Positions 19,796 through 27,321 of a stretch of 64,000 nt of DNA are shown here, piece by piece. Within the stretch, counting starts at the first letter, position 1; every line of letters begins with the position of its first letter. The DNA is from Candidatus Obscuribacterales bacterium (GTDB taxonomy: Bacteria; Cyanobacteriota; Vampirovibrionia; Obscuribacterales; Obscuribacteraceae), in assembly GCA_020050685.1 (NCBI GenBank), contig JAGVKG010000025.1, positions 62,001 to 126,000 on the forward strand, in the 5' to 3' direction. Under the pieces are notes generated by a model. That model saw only the letters and a program-made list of their open reading frames with translations, was not told where the DNA came from and did no database searches. A program made the position numbers and the translations under genes.

Positions 19796-19956
19796 TCAAC
19801 TTGCACCCTACCCAATGTTGTCCAGCAAGACCAATGCGACAACCAGGTTGTCATCAACCAACCCGCGGATTTGCTTCAAATCAAGCTCCGGCGTTATCTA
19901 ACTTGGGCACCAGGCTAGTTTACCAAAATAGTGAATAAGGCAAAAAGCAGATCGAC

Positions 19957-19976
19957 GTTAAGTTCGAAAACTTAAC
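19957..19976. repeat. 20-bp inverted repeat upstream of the secreted helical protein
   Basis: GTTAAGTT and AACTTAAC arms flank a 4-nt CGAA centre. It lies in the 297-bp gap between the divergent genes at 19795 and 20093, so it may be an operator. No T-tract follows on either strand, which argues against a terminator. Confidence 0.4.
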
Positions 19977-20092
19977 TTGGGCGCATCAGTGGGGATACCA
20001 CGGTAGCTGATTGTCATCAGCACGCGTATTCTATGGCCGGCTCCTGGTATCAATCAGGCTTGCCGACGTCGCTACGATCAAGTGGGCAAATC

Positions 20093-20515
20093 ATGATTTC
20101 CGCCAAAAAATTTCTCAATACGTTCCTAGCAATTCTTGCTCTGACAGCGATAAATATTTCCGCTGGCGCAGAGCAGAGAGCGTATGCTCAGGATGGTGAT
20201 CCAGCACCGATTGTGCGAATTCACTTACAGATGGCACACTATGAAGCATTACAAGCAGAATCCGCGGCCAATCGGGCGAGAGTCTCTTACGATCGTTGGG
20301 CGCGCGATGGTGCGGTGCGTGAAGCGTATCAACACGCATTTGCAGCCAGACAGTATGCAGAACGCGCATTGCAAGTTGCCTATGGCGCACCACAAGATAT
20401 TCGTGAATTAGCTAAGCTTGCTCGTTATGAAGCCAGACGCGCTTCCGACCTCGCCAAAAAAGCAGCCGCAGATGCGGCAGCACTGCGAGCCGACGAAGAC
20501 TCACGTCGGGGATAA
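20093..20515 (+). CDS. Exported Ala/Arg-rich helical protein, unknown function
   Basis: Unrecognised 140-aa protein. The ATG at 20093 starts a signal peptide with a basic MISAKKFLN head, a hydrophobic core and a cleavage-like AYAQDG region; an upstream in-frame start at 20033 would bury it and is rejected. The mature part is almost wholly helical, dominated by Ala, Arg, Glu and Tyr (for example AARQYAERALQVAYG), ending in a charged RADEDSRRG tail. No cysteine or enzymatic motif is seen in the mature part. It resembles periplasmic coiled-coil or SMC-like small proteins only in composition. It precedes the higBA operon but is probably transcribed separately. Confidence 0.6.
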   Translation: MISAKKFLNTFLAILALTAINISAGAEQRAYAQDGDPAPIVRIHLQMAHYEALQAESAANRARVSYDRWARDGAVREAYQHAFAARQYAERALQVAYGAPQDIRELAKLARYEARRASDLAKKAAADAAALRADEDSRRG

Positions 20516-20570
20516 CTTGCCCATCTGGCACCGCTAATTTGCAAGCTCAATGGTCATAGTTCACATTAAA

Positions 20571-20620
20571 TTTCGCAAAACGCGATAGTTTTGACTTGCC
20601 CATTATCGCAAAACGCGATA
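20571..20620 (+). promoter_or_regulatory. Paired higBA operators and -35-like box
   Basis: Two palindromes of the form TATCGC-AAAAC-GCGATA lie at 20571-20587 (one mismatch) and 20604-20620 (perfect), 33 bp apart, about three helical turns. A TTGACT -35-like hexamer sits between them (20591-20596), and the second palindrome covers the expected -10 area. HigA antitoxins commonly repress their own operon at such sites. Confidence 0.7.
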
Positions 20621-20643
20621 GACTGCAATTGAAAGGATCAGTG

Positions 20644-20925
20644 ATGCTAATCGAAAATCGCAGAGCTGTCGACAAGTTCGTCGATAAACATGCAGATTCA
20701 CGAGTTCCTTTTATCGAATGGATCGAGAAGGTGGAAGCGGCGCAATGGTCTAGTCCGGTAGACATAAAAAGCACTTTTAACAGTGCAGATTACGTCAAAG
20801 GTTTAGTGGTGTTCAACGTTGGTGGCAACAACTTCAGGGTGGTAGCGGAAGTAGTTTATAAAGATGGAGTCGTTCGAATCGCTAAAGTTGGTACACATGC
20901 CGAATATGATGGGTGGAAACTATGA
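20644..20925 (+). CDS. higB: HigB-family toxin
   Basis: A 93-aa toxin of the HigB_toxin family, ribosome-associated mRNA interferases of the RelE superfamily. Features seen are ENRRAVDKFVDKHADSR at the N-terminus, the NVGGNNFRVVAEV strand pair and a C-terminal KVGTHAEYDGW, all typical of HigB. The ATG at 20644 follows an AAAGGA ribosome binding site; an in-frame start at 20596 would run through the operator region and is rejected. The gene order toxin-then-antitoxin and the ATGA overlap with higA are characteristic of hig modules. Confidence 0.93.
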   Translation: MLIENRRAVDKFVDKHADSRVPFIEWIEKVEAAQWSSPVDIKSTFNSADYVKGLVVFNVGGNNFRVVAEVVYKDGVVRIAKVGTHAEYDGWKL

Positions 20926-21338
20926 CGAGTACAATTCACGCAAGCAAAGAGTATCTAACACTGATAAAGCGTTTTCCTTTGCGCCCAATTCGCGATGAGG
21001 AAATGCTTGATGCCGCCTCTGAAATTTTTAGTCAACTCGTGATCAAGGCGGAAAACAGATCACCTGATGAAAACGACTACGTAGCTATTTTGGGCAAGCT
21101 CATTCGGGAGTACGAAGAAGCACATAAGCCTCAAGCACCAAATATGACACCACAGCGCGCACTTGAATCACTGATGGAAGATAATAAACTTAGCCAATCA
21201 GAGCTTGCAAGACAGCTAGAGGCGCCGCAATCGGTAATTTCCGAATTCCTGACCGGCAAACGAGGCTTAAGCAAAACACTTGTGCTTAGGCTGGCTGATC
21301 GTTTTAAAGTGTCGCCGGAACTTTTCCTATCTAAATAA
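20922..21338 (+). CDS. higA: HigA-family antitoxin (XRE helix-turn-helix)
   Basis: A 138-aa antitoxin. The N-terminal half (YLTLIKRFPLRPIRDE) is the HigA toxin-binding region. The C-terminal half has an XRE helix-turn-helix: KLSQSELARQLEAPQSVISEFLTGKR, in pieces, followed by the VSPELF tail common to this family. The ATG at 20922 overlaps the higB stop as ATGA; a GTG nine bases earlier is an alternative. It is the likely repressor acting on the palindromes at 20571-20620. Confidence 0.93.
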   Translation: MTSTIHASKEYLTLIKRFPLRPIRDEEMLDAASEIFSQLVIKAENRSPDENDYVAILGKLIREYEEAHKPQAPNMTPQRALESLMEDNKLSQSELARQLEAPQSVISEFLTGKRGLSKTLVLRLADRFKVSPELFLSK

Positions 21339-21389
21339 GTCCGGAATATATGGACTAACAATAAACATGCAGTCCATGGATGATTTTCA

Positions 21390-21785
21390 TCAGACAATTT
21401 CGTCATCAGGAACATACGTAATATTATCCTGATCATCCCTTGGCGTGCTGACTATCAGCAATTCAGCATCATCGGCAGTATCATTTACCACCATGTGGGC
21501 GACTTCAGGTGGAAAGCCCATTGTCGTGCCGGCACTAGCCGTCTGCCAATGTCCATCGATCCATACACGTACTGATCCCCGCAGCACATAGATAAATTCT
21601 TCTTTGTGGGAATGACTATGTGCTGGTGACGAGCGGTGTCCTGGTTTCAGCACTTCATGTTCAATACATAACTTTCGCAATCCAACTGCTTCTGAAAGAT
21701 TTGCCAATGAACCTAGAACCTCCCGCGTGCTGGTTCTTTCTGAATCGAAGTGAGAAAGATCGTGCGGATTGATTATAGAATTCAC
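21390..21785 (-). CDS. Small single-domain cupin
   Basis: A 131-aa single-cupin protein. Cupin motif 1 is visible as HSHSHKEEFIYVLRGSVRV with metal-ligand histidines and Glu. Motif 2 is GFPPEVAHMV with the third histidine. Such cupins bind a metal or sugar ligand and may be isomerases, dioxygenases or simple sensors. Starts are TTG at 21788 or GTG at 21785, both after a GGGGA ribosome binding site. It begins only about 15 bp after the hydrolase-ThDP fusion gene, so it is the last gene of that operon. In ureide pathways, ureidoglycine aminohydrolase is also a cupin, but that enzyme is usually a longer bicupin; equivalence is not claimed. Confidence 0.82.
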   Translation of the reverse strand: MNSIINPHDLSHFDSERTSTREVLGSLANLSEAVGLRKLCIEHEVLKPGHRSSPAHSHSHKEEFIYVLRGSVRVWIDGHWQTASAGTTMGFPPEVAHMVVNDTADDAELLIVSTPRDDQDNITYVPDDEIV

Positions 21786-21802
21786 CAAAAGTTCCCCAGA
21801 GT

Positions 21803-24442
21803 TTATGCGTCGCGTTGGCAGGTTACGTTTACTAGGACGTGTTTTTTGTCTTGGCGTACTGTGCGCAGAGCTTGTTTGAGAGTGAGGAGCAATTGCTCTG
21901 TTGTGCTCACGGTAACACCTACGCCACCACAGGATTCTGCTACTTTTTCGAATTTTACATTGATATCAAAATTGCAGAGCGGGAAGAAGTCTTTCTTTTC
22001 CGCCCAGCCATTTGGAGTGGTGCCAAGATAGGATTTTTTGATTGTTGACCAGCCACTATCGTTGAAGACAATTATCAATATCGGCAATTTGTACGCCGAC
22101 GCTACATAGTGCGCGGACAGTGGCGTATTAAACATATAAGTGCCGTCACCTAATGTTGCCACCATAGTTTTATCCGGGCAGGCAATCTGAGCACCTAGCG
22201 CGGCTCCGAGCGACCAGCCGAGTCCTGAGGCAATTGAATTTTCGAACCAAGAATCAGGAAGGTTTCTCGGGATCAATTGCGGATCTAAATTGTATTCGTT
22301 AAAGATCACGCAATCATCATCAATTGTTTGACCAATGCAATAGGACAAATATGATTTTGTAATTTCTTTCAGATCACCGTCAGCCTTTGCCTTAGCAAAT
22401 GCGTTGTCGAATATTTTTCGGTGATCCTGGGCAATACTTTCATATCTCGTGCGAATTGTAGTCTGATTCAAATTCTCATGGCCATTATTACTTGAGATGA
22501 CATTCGTCAAAGATCGCAAGGAGGAAACAGGATCGCCAGCCAAAATAACATCGGTCGGGAAGCTGCGCATTGGAATGCGCTGGCAAAGCGGATCAACACC
22601 AATTTGAATGATTGTCGGCGGTTCTTTGCCTTTGGAGAATTCCGATGAGAGTTCCGGAATCCACGGCACAGGATCTTCAATTGCAATTACCAGATCTGCT
22701 TCTTCCACAAATGGGCTCGGCCAAAAACCAAGATGCATTGTGTTATCGGTTGGGAAATTGAAAAAGTTGCGCTTGCCAAATTCAATTACTGGAATGGCAA
22801 ACTTTTGCGCAAATTGGACAAGAGCTTCTACACCACCCGCGTAGCGTCCAAGTTCGGCAACAAGAACCAAGGGCTTTTTAGCATCAGCGATTAAGCGCGC
22901 TGCTTTGGCAATTGCCGTCTCAGATGCTTGCTGTGGATAAGTTGGCAACTGACGAGGCTGGCTGGAGATTTCCAGATCGTCTATTTCTTTACACAAAGCT
23001 TCTTTCGGCAATGTTAAATAAACCGGACCTTGGGGATCGCTTTGACTAATTGCCAATGCCCGATCGAAAGCAGACTCTAGATTCTCCGGTCCCTTCAGTT
23101 CGTAATCCCATTTAGTGAATTCTCGGAAATAGGCTGCCTGATCGAAAGTATCTTGTCCCCATTGAACAAAATTAGTCCGGCAACCATCCACACGAGATTC
23201 AAACCACGGCGTCTTGCCTGACATCACGAGCATCGGAATGCGCGAGCGGGAAGCATTGATGATTCCCAAGCCCATGTTTGCTGTGCCAACATTCACGTGA
23301 CCCATAACCACAGCCGGCTTGCCAGAAAGAAGATAGTATCCATGCGCCATGGCAACGGAAGTATTTTCATGTGGCGCAATGATGGTCTTCAATTTAAAAT
23401 CAGGATCGCCATCATATCTGGCCAAACCATCAATGATTGGCGTAAAGTCCGTTCCGGAATTGGAAAAGAAATATTCAATGCCACGCTTATTTAGCAATGC
23501 CACCAAACCATGCGCAACTGTATCAGCTTCCACAGTTATATTGGCACGCGGAGTCTCGGCGATTCTTTGGCTTGCTCTTGAGCGAGCCCGAAACAGTTGA
23601 GCGCGCAAAGCACGATTGAATTCTTCCGGATGATCCAAATTGGAATAGTGACCTGCGCCTTCAATATTGATCAATTGTGATGTCATCACCCGCGAATGAA
23701 TTGTCGTCAAAAGTGGCTCAGTCGGAGTGATCTTATCTTCCGTACCACCAATCAAAAGCACCGGCACATCAATTTCTTCGAGCATGCTTAAGTAATCGAC
23801 TTTGAACATGGAATGCCAGGAAGCCAGAAACACTCCTTTGTTTTTGCTGCCCTCAGACTGAATACCTTTTTCGATAATTTTTGGATCGGTACCTGGCGCA
23901 AAGAGTCCCGGCACTAATTGTGCAGCACTTTCAGCTAAAGTCATTTTGCTCAGTTGCTCGGTCATAAATTCAATCTTGACTTTTGCATCGGCTTGTACGC
24001 ACCAACTATTTGCCAGCGTCATCGATTGAACAACCTTGCGGTTCTGTTTAAATACTTCCTGCGCCACCACACCTCCCATGGAGAGTCCAACCAGGTGGGC
24101 TTGACGATAACCAAGGTAACCAATCAAAGCAATTACATCTTCAGCAAACGATTCAATAGTGACACTACTTTTGACACTTTCCGCATTTTCTGGAATTGTC
24201 GACTGATTATGTCCTCTCAAATCCAAACTTACGCAAGCATACTTGTCGGCGAAGGCATCGACCTGCGGCTCCCACATCGAGTGATCCGCACCAACTGAAT
24301 GAATGAAAACGATCAGCTCTTCGCCCATGCCCTTATGCTTGACGAACAAGCGAGCGCCGGTAGATAGTTCGACAATTTCTCCAGCAATAGCACCGGTTGC
24401 GACTTTTTCACTCTTATGATTCGATATTACTTTCGGTTTCAT
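21803..24442 (-). CDS. Fusion of alpha/beta-hydrolase and thiamine-diphosphate-dependent enzyme
   Basis: An 879-aa bifunctional protein without a signal peptide. Residues about 20-290 are an alpha/beta-hydrolase of the enol-lactonase/MenH-like type: FIHSVGADHSMW, nucleophile Ser121 in GLSMGG, acid region GGTEDKITP and GAGHYSN with the His. After a short linker, residues about 305-879 form a ThDP enzyme of the acetolactate-synthase/benzoylformate-decarboxylase superfamily. The catalytic Glu359 lies in APHENTS, a central domain follows, and the ThDP/Mg site is GDGTYMFN (Asp766) through FNDSGW. The retained catalytic Glu argues against a glyoxylate-carboligase type, which lacks it. No FAD-binding claim is made. 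Flanking genes suggest catabolism of a ring-opened N-heterocycle. Confidence 0.88.
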   Translation of the reverse strand: MKPKVISNHKSEKVATGAIAGEIVELSTGARLFVKHKGMGEELIVFIHSVGADHSMWEPQVDAFADKYACVSLDLRGHNQSTIPENAESVKSSVTIESFAEDVIALIGYLGYRQAHLVGLSMGGVVAQEVFKQNRKVVQSMTLANSWCVQADAKVKIEFMTEQLSKMTLAESAAQLVPGLFAPGTDPKIIEKGIQSEGSKNKGVFLASWHSMFKVDYLSMLEEIDVPVLLIGGTEDKITPTEPLLTTIHSRVMTSQLINIEGAGHYSNLDHPEEFNRALRAQLFRARSRASQRIAETPRANITVEADTVAHGLVALLNKRGIEYFFSNSGTDFTPIIDGLARYDGDPDFKLKTIIAPHENTSVAMAHGYYLLSGKPAVVMGHVNVGTANMGLGIINASRSRIPMLVMSGKTPWFESRVDGCRTNFVQWGQDTFDQAAYFREFTKWDYELKGPENLESAFDRALAISQSDPQGPVYLTLPKEALCKEIDDLEISSQPRQLPTYPQQASETAIAKAARLIADAKKPLVLVAELGRYAGGVEALVQFAQKFAIPVIEFGKRNFFNFPTDNTMHLGFWPSPFVEEADLVIAIEDPVPWIPELSSEFSKGKEPPTIIQIGVDPLCQRIPMRSFPTDVILAGDPVSSLRSLTNVISSNNGHENLNQTTIRTRYESIAQDHRKIFDNAFAKAKADGDLKEITKSYLSYCIGQTIDDDCVIFNEYNLDPQLIPRNLPDSWFENSIASGLGWSLGAALGAQIACPDKTMVATLGDGTYMFNTPLSAHYVASAYKLPILIIVFNDSGWSTIKKSYLGTTPNGWAEKKDFFPLCNFDINVKFEKVAESCGGVGVTVSTTEQLLLTLKQALRTVRQDKKHVLVNVTCQRDA

Positions 24443-24544
24443 ACTTTTCCCGCTATCTTCGTGTTATCAGAATTGACACTGTTGCATTGAGGGCGGGAAG
24501 ACCCCGCCCCTACAATTATCATTGGATATTACTTTCGGTTTCAT
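24423..24544 (-). repeat. Tandem duplication of the fusion gene's start region, with 25-codon leader ORF
   Basis: A 20-bp sequence comprising the fusion gene's first codons (MKPKVIS) occurs at 24423-24442 and again at 24525-24544, 102 bp upstream, with similarity continuing at lower identity on both sides. The upstream copy keeps its ATG (24544) and opens a 25-codon reading frame, MKPKVISND onwards, that stops at 24467-24469. It could act as a leader peptide or be a relic of the duplication. Confidence 0.6.
24491..24513. repeat. REP-like GC-rich inverted repeat, copy 1
   Basis: GGGCGGG and CCCGCCC arms followed by CTAC form a short hairpin unit. A related unit lies 89 bp away at 24580-24602 and another at 48691-48714, so this is a dispersed intergenic repeat. 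Here it lies within the 25-codon leader frame. Confidence 0.6.
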
Positions 24545-24551
24545 CATTACG

Positions 24552-24602
24552 TGTCATCCTAATCGATTCGTTCCGGGGAGGGCGAGGAAACCTCGCCCCT
24601 AC
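24552..24602. repeat. REP/MITE-like element, copy 2, overlapping the amidohydrolase stop
   Basis: Begins with TGTCATCC (24552-24559), the same octamer that bounds the copy at 48634-48722, and ends with the hairpin GGGCGAGG/CCTCGCCC plus CTAC (24580-24602). The right-hand octamer is absent. The minus-strand TAG stop of the ring-opening amidohydrolase (24599-24601) lies in the final CTAC, so the repeat end forms the end of that gene. Confidence 0.6.
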
Positions 24603-25693
24603 ATTTTGGCAATGATAGCCAATGTGCCACCACCGAGCGGTCCATGGTGCTCGGCTCTCGTACTTATATAAACAGCTGTATCACCAATGATACTGGACAA
24701 AACAGCACCGAGCACACAACGGGAATATCGTGTGTCGCTAAAGTCATCATCAGTCAACATCGTATGGCGGCGTCCGCGAATAGTACCTCGAGGATCGGCC
24801 TCGGATTTGGCAAAGACGCCGACGATTCTGCTTACTTGTTCAGGCGAAAGCTGATCTTCAAACGTGATACCAAGTCCTTTAAGAACTTGGCGAACGGTTG
24901 AGACATCAATCATATCTTTCAATACGCCATGATTAATCTCCAAGTCACCTGTCCAATAAGGGCTATTGCCCATAACCATAATTTCTGTCCGCTTAAGACC
25001 TGGTTTTGCTGAGCATGAAGCAACACTAGAAAAAAGATCGAAGTCACGGCAAACTTTATCGTCGCTCAACTGAGAGCTGTCCACTTCCTTCAAAGCAATA
25101 GCACTAGCCAAAGCAGATGCACCGCGCGAATAAACCATATCGGAGCGCAAGGGTTTGCCCTTCTTCTCCCATGCCTCTGCCTCTACATAGCTAAAACTTG
25201 GAATGGCGCCCTTCATCTGAATCAAGTGCACATCTTTTTCCGAATCCAATTTCAAGCTTTCGATAATTGAACGAATGACTTTTGCTGTCTCTTCAATCTG
25301 CGGCAGGCGACCAATTTCTTCTGGAGAAAATTCTCGGGTAAATCCAATACCAATCGCCAAACGTTTTTTGTCATGTCGCTCGTTAAGTGCTGCACCACCG
25401 CGAGTGAAGACAACACAGTGCGGGCTAACCACTCCTTCGCATCCACCGGACACAGAAAATATGATGCGATCGACAACTTCCTGACGCGTTAATTTCAAAC
25501 GCTCCACGAACAGATCTTCAAACGCTCTCATAGCTAATTCACGCGTAAAATCATTCGTGCCACCATTGCCTTCTGTCTTGGCAATAATGCAAATGACCTC
25601 AGAAGGATTAATTGCACCATCGGCAATCAGCCTCTGCAGTCCGCTAACATCTGCCGGGCCGCTAGTAGCAATCTTGAAGGCTTTAACTTCCAT
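24599..25693 (-). CDS. Ring-opening amidohydrolase (cyanuric acid hydrolase/barbiturase family)
   Basis: A 364-aa enzyme of the small family that hydrolyses a cyclic amide bond in N-heterocycles such as cyanuric or barbituric acid. The three-fold internally repeated architecture is complete, with three Lys-Ser pairs at family positions. These are Lys39 in AKTEGNGG with Ser82 in SGGCEG, Lys161 in QMKGA with Ser193 in SRGASAL, and Lys296 in FAKSEAD with Ser344 in STRAEHHGP. The NDFTR block and the AEHHGPLGGG tail also match. No frameshift or missing residue is seen. The flanking ureidoglycolate-lyase-like gene favours a product containing a ureido group. Substrate is not resolvable by eye. Confidence 0.93.
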   Translation of the reverse strand: MEVKAFKIATSGPADVSGLQRLIADGAINPSEVICIIAKTEGNGGTNDFTRELAMRAFEDLFVERLKLTRQEVVDRIIFSVSGGCEGVVSPHCVVFTRGGAALNERHDKKRLAIGIGFTREFSPEEIGRLPQIEETAKVIRSIIESLKLDSEKDVHLIQMKGAIPSFSYVEAEAWEKKGKPLRSDMVYSRGASALASAIALKEVDSSQLSDDKVCRDFDLFSSVASCSAKPGLKRTEIMVMGNSPYWTGDLEINHGVLKDMIDVSTVRQVLKGLGITFEDQLSPEQVSRIVGVFAKSEADPRGTIRGRRHTMLTDDDFSDTRYSRCVLGAVLSSIIGDTAVYISTRAEHHGPLGGGTLAIIAKM

Positions 25694-25728
25694 CTACCGT
25701 ACTTTCATCGAAAATTAGAGATCAGGAC

Positions 25729-26364
25729 CTACAAATTCACACGCAAAATCTTGCCAGTGCGTTTCTTGATATCGATTTTGTAAACATCACCGCTATTCAT
25801 TTCATCAGGAGTTTTCTGGCTGGCAAGCGCTGCCACCACTTCTTCTGAATTTGCAGTCAATACAGTGACTGGATCTTTTACGCACATTGGGAAATCGTGC
25901 CATGTGCCTTTCCAAATCATCACACCATGACCAGGCGGAATCAGGAAGCACTTAACTTGATCCAAATCCGGCACATCTTGGGCTGCCGGCTTGCCGTCTA
26001 CTGTACCCAGCAAACCGCTCAGTTCTGCGGCCTCCGGGCCACCCTTGGCACCAGGATGATTCGGCTTGCCCAAAACCATGGCGAGCGGCTGATCGCCAAG
26101 CCCAACGAAAAGCTGCGTCATATCCATGTGACGCTCAAGCCAGACAATGTCGCCCGAGCGCTTGCTAATGCGAGCAGTGCGCACAACCGCTTTGCCATTA
26201 TATTCAAAGGGAATGTTGTAGCCTTCCTCGACGGAGCCCTTGTAAAAGGGGATGCTCAAACCAGCTTCCGGCAATTCGGCGCCAATGAAAAGCCCATAGT
26301 CAGCAATGTTCTCGCGGGTCGCCTGAATCACGGGTACATTCACAATTTGCAGAGTCTCGGTCAT
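25729..26364 (-). CDS. Ureidoglycolate-lyase-like protein (AllA family)
   Basis: A 211-aa protein resembling the ureidoglycolate lyase (AllA) family, beta-barrel enzymes that release urea from ureidoglycolate. Recognisable parts are the WLERHMDMTQLFVGLG segment in the first half, and the IPPGHGVMIWKGTWHDFP segment with histidine and Trp in the second. It is slightly longer than typical AllA. An AAGGAA ribosome binding site precedes the ATG at 26364. It lies 17 bp after the ketopantoate-reductase-like gene and 35 bp before the amidohydrolase. The actual substrate may be another ureido acid released by that amidohydrolase; that is inference. Confidence 0.8.
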   Translation of the reverse strand: MTETLQIVNVPVIQATRENIADYGLFIGAELPEAGLSIPFYKGSVEEGYNIPFEYNGKAVVRTARISKRSGDIVWLERHMDMTQLFVGLGDQPLAMVLGKPNHPGAKGGPEAAELSGLLGTVDGKPAAQDVPDLDQVKCFLIPPGHGVMIWKGTWHDFPMCVKDPVTVLTANSEEVVAALASQKTPDEMNSGDVYKIDIKKRTGKILRVNL

Positions 26365-26381
26365 GGCAAAATTTCCTTAGG

Positions 26382-27299
26382 TTATGGCTTGCGCTTCTGG
26401 GATTTCTCCAGGTAAGACACTATATCTACGATTGTCTCATTTAGAGGCGCTTTTTGATCATGAATCCTGGCAACTTCGCAGACTGCACCGTTAAGAAATT
26501 CTAGTTCTGGGTGACGCCCGGCTCGCAGGTCTTGCAAAGTGGCATTGATGTTGTCACGAGTCTTCTCCAGCGATTGAAATACCGCAGCCAAGTCCGCGTC
26601 AGAAAGGTTAACTCCATCAGCCTTCGCAATTCGTACTGCTTCGCTAGCTATTTCCTTGGCAACACGACCCAATGCCGGATAGTCAAGAATCGCTCCGTTA
26701 GGCGCATCGGCAATGGCACAAAGTCCATTGACGGTGATATTCCAAAGGGCCTTTTTCCATTCGGAAAGTCTGGCGTCGGTGCTAACCGAACTTGTAACGC
26801 CAGCATCGTTCAATACCTTGGACCAATCTTCCATGAACTTTTGGTTTTCCGTGGCAGAAGCGAACTCGAATTTGTGAATGCCGGCAATGTGAATATGATC
26901 GAGATCGATTCTTTGCACACCAATCCAACAAAGCAAGCGAACAATAGGATTTTTAGGCAGAATCTCGCAAGCTTCATCATAAATGCCGATGCCATTTTGG
27001 CAAAGCACAATCGGATTTGTCTCGCTAATTTTGTCTTGGAGAATTTCTAAAAGTGCCAGAGCCTCGTGCGCCTTAGTGGCAATAAAAAATGGTGCTTGTG
27101 GATCAACATTTACCACGTCCTCCAAGAGCAAACAATCCAGATTGAGATTGTCTTCCATAGCCCCTGTAACTTTTAGTGGACTAGCTTTCAAACGGTCATA
27201 AGACGATTGGCGGCAAATCAATTTTGCACCGCGAGCCTTTTGCAAAAGACACTGCAAATGCAATCCGATACCGCCGGCGCCAAGGACATATGCTGTCAT
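26382..27299 (-). CDS. Ketopantoate-reductase-like NAD(P)-dependent dehydrogenase (ApbA/PanE family)
   Basis: A 305-aa dehydrogenase of the ketopantoate reductase family. The N-terminal Rossmann motif is LGAGGIGLHL, FIATKAHE marks the cofactor strand, and QNGIGIYD stands at the family's conserved QNG position. The C-terminal helical domain has the catalytic Lys region WKKALWNITVNGLCAI and an LRAGRHPELEFLNGAV tail, as in PanE. A GGAG ribosome binding site precedes the ATG at 27299. Family members reduce 2-keto or oxidise 2-hydroxy acids besides ketopantoate. Its place in a catabolic operon, without other pantothenate genes, makes a pathway-specific role more likely than CoA synthesis. Confidence 0.87.
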   Translation of the reverse strand: MTAYVLGAGGIGLHLQCLLQKARGAKLICRQSSYDRLKASPLKVTGAMEDNLNLDCLLLEDVVNVDPQAPFFIATKAHEALALLEILQDKISETNPIVLCQNGIGIYDEACEILPKNPIVRLLCWIGVQRIDLDHIHIAGIHKFEFASATENQKFMEDWSKVLNDAGVTSSVSTDARLSEWKKALWNITVNGLCAIADAPNGAILDYPALGRVAKEIASEAVRIAKADGVNLSDADLAAVFQSLEKTRDNINATLQDLRAGRHPELEFLNGAVCEVARIHDQKAPLNETIVDIVSYLEKSQKRKP

Positions 27300-27321
27300 A
27301 TTTGCTCCTTACGTAACGCCT

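Noticed and set aside
21803-24442. MenH-MenD fusion for menaquinone synthesis
   Set aside because: The hydrolase half is MenH-like, but the ThDP half follows the acetolactate-synthase pattern; no other men genes are near.
25729-26364. Complete allantoin pathway
   Set aside because: There is no allantoinase or allantoate hydrolase, the cupin is too short for ureidoglycine aminohydrolase, and the ThDP enzyme retains Glu359 unlike glyoxylate carboligase.
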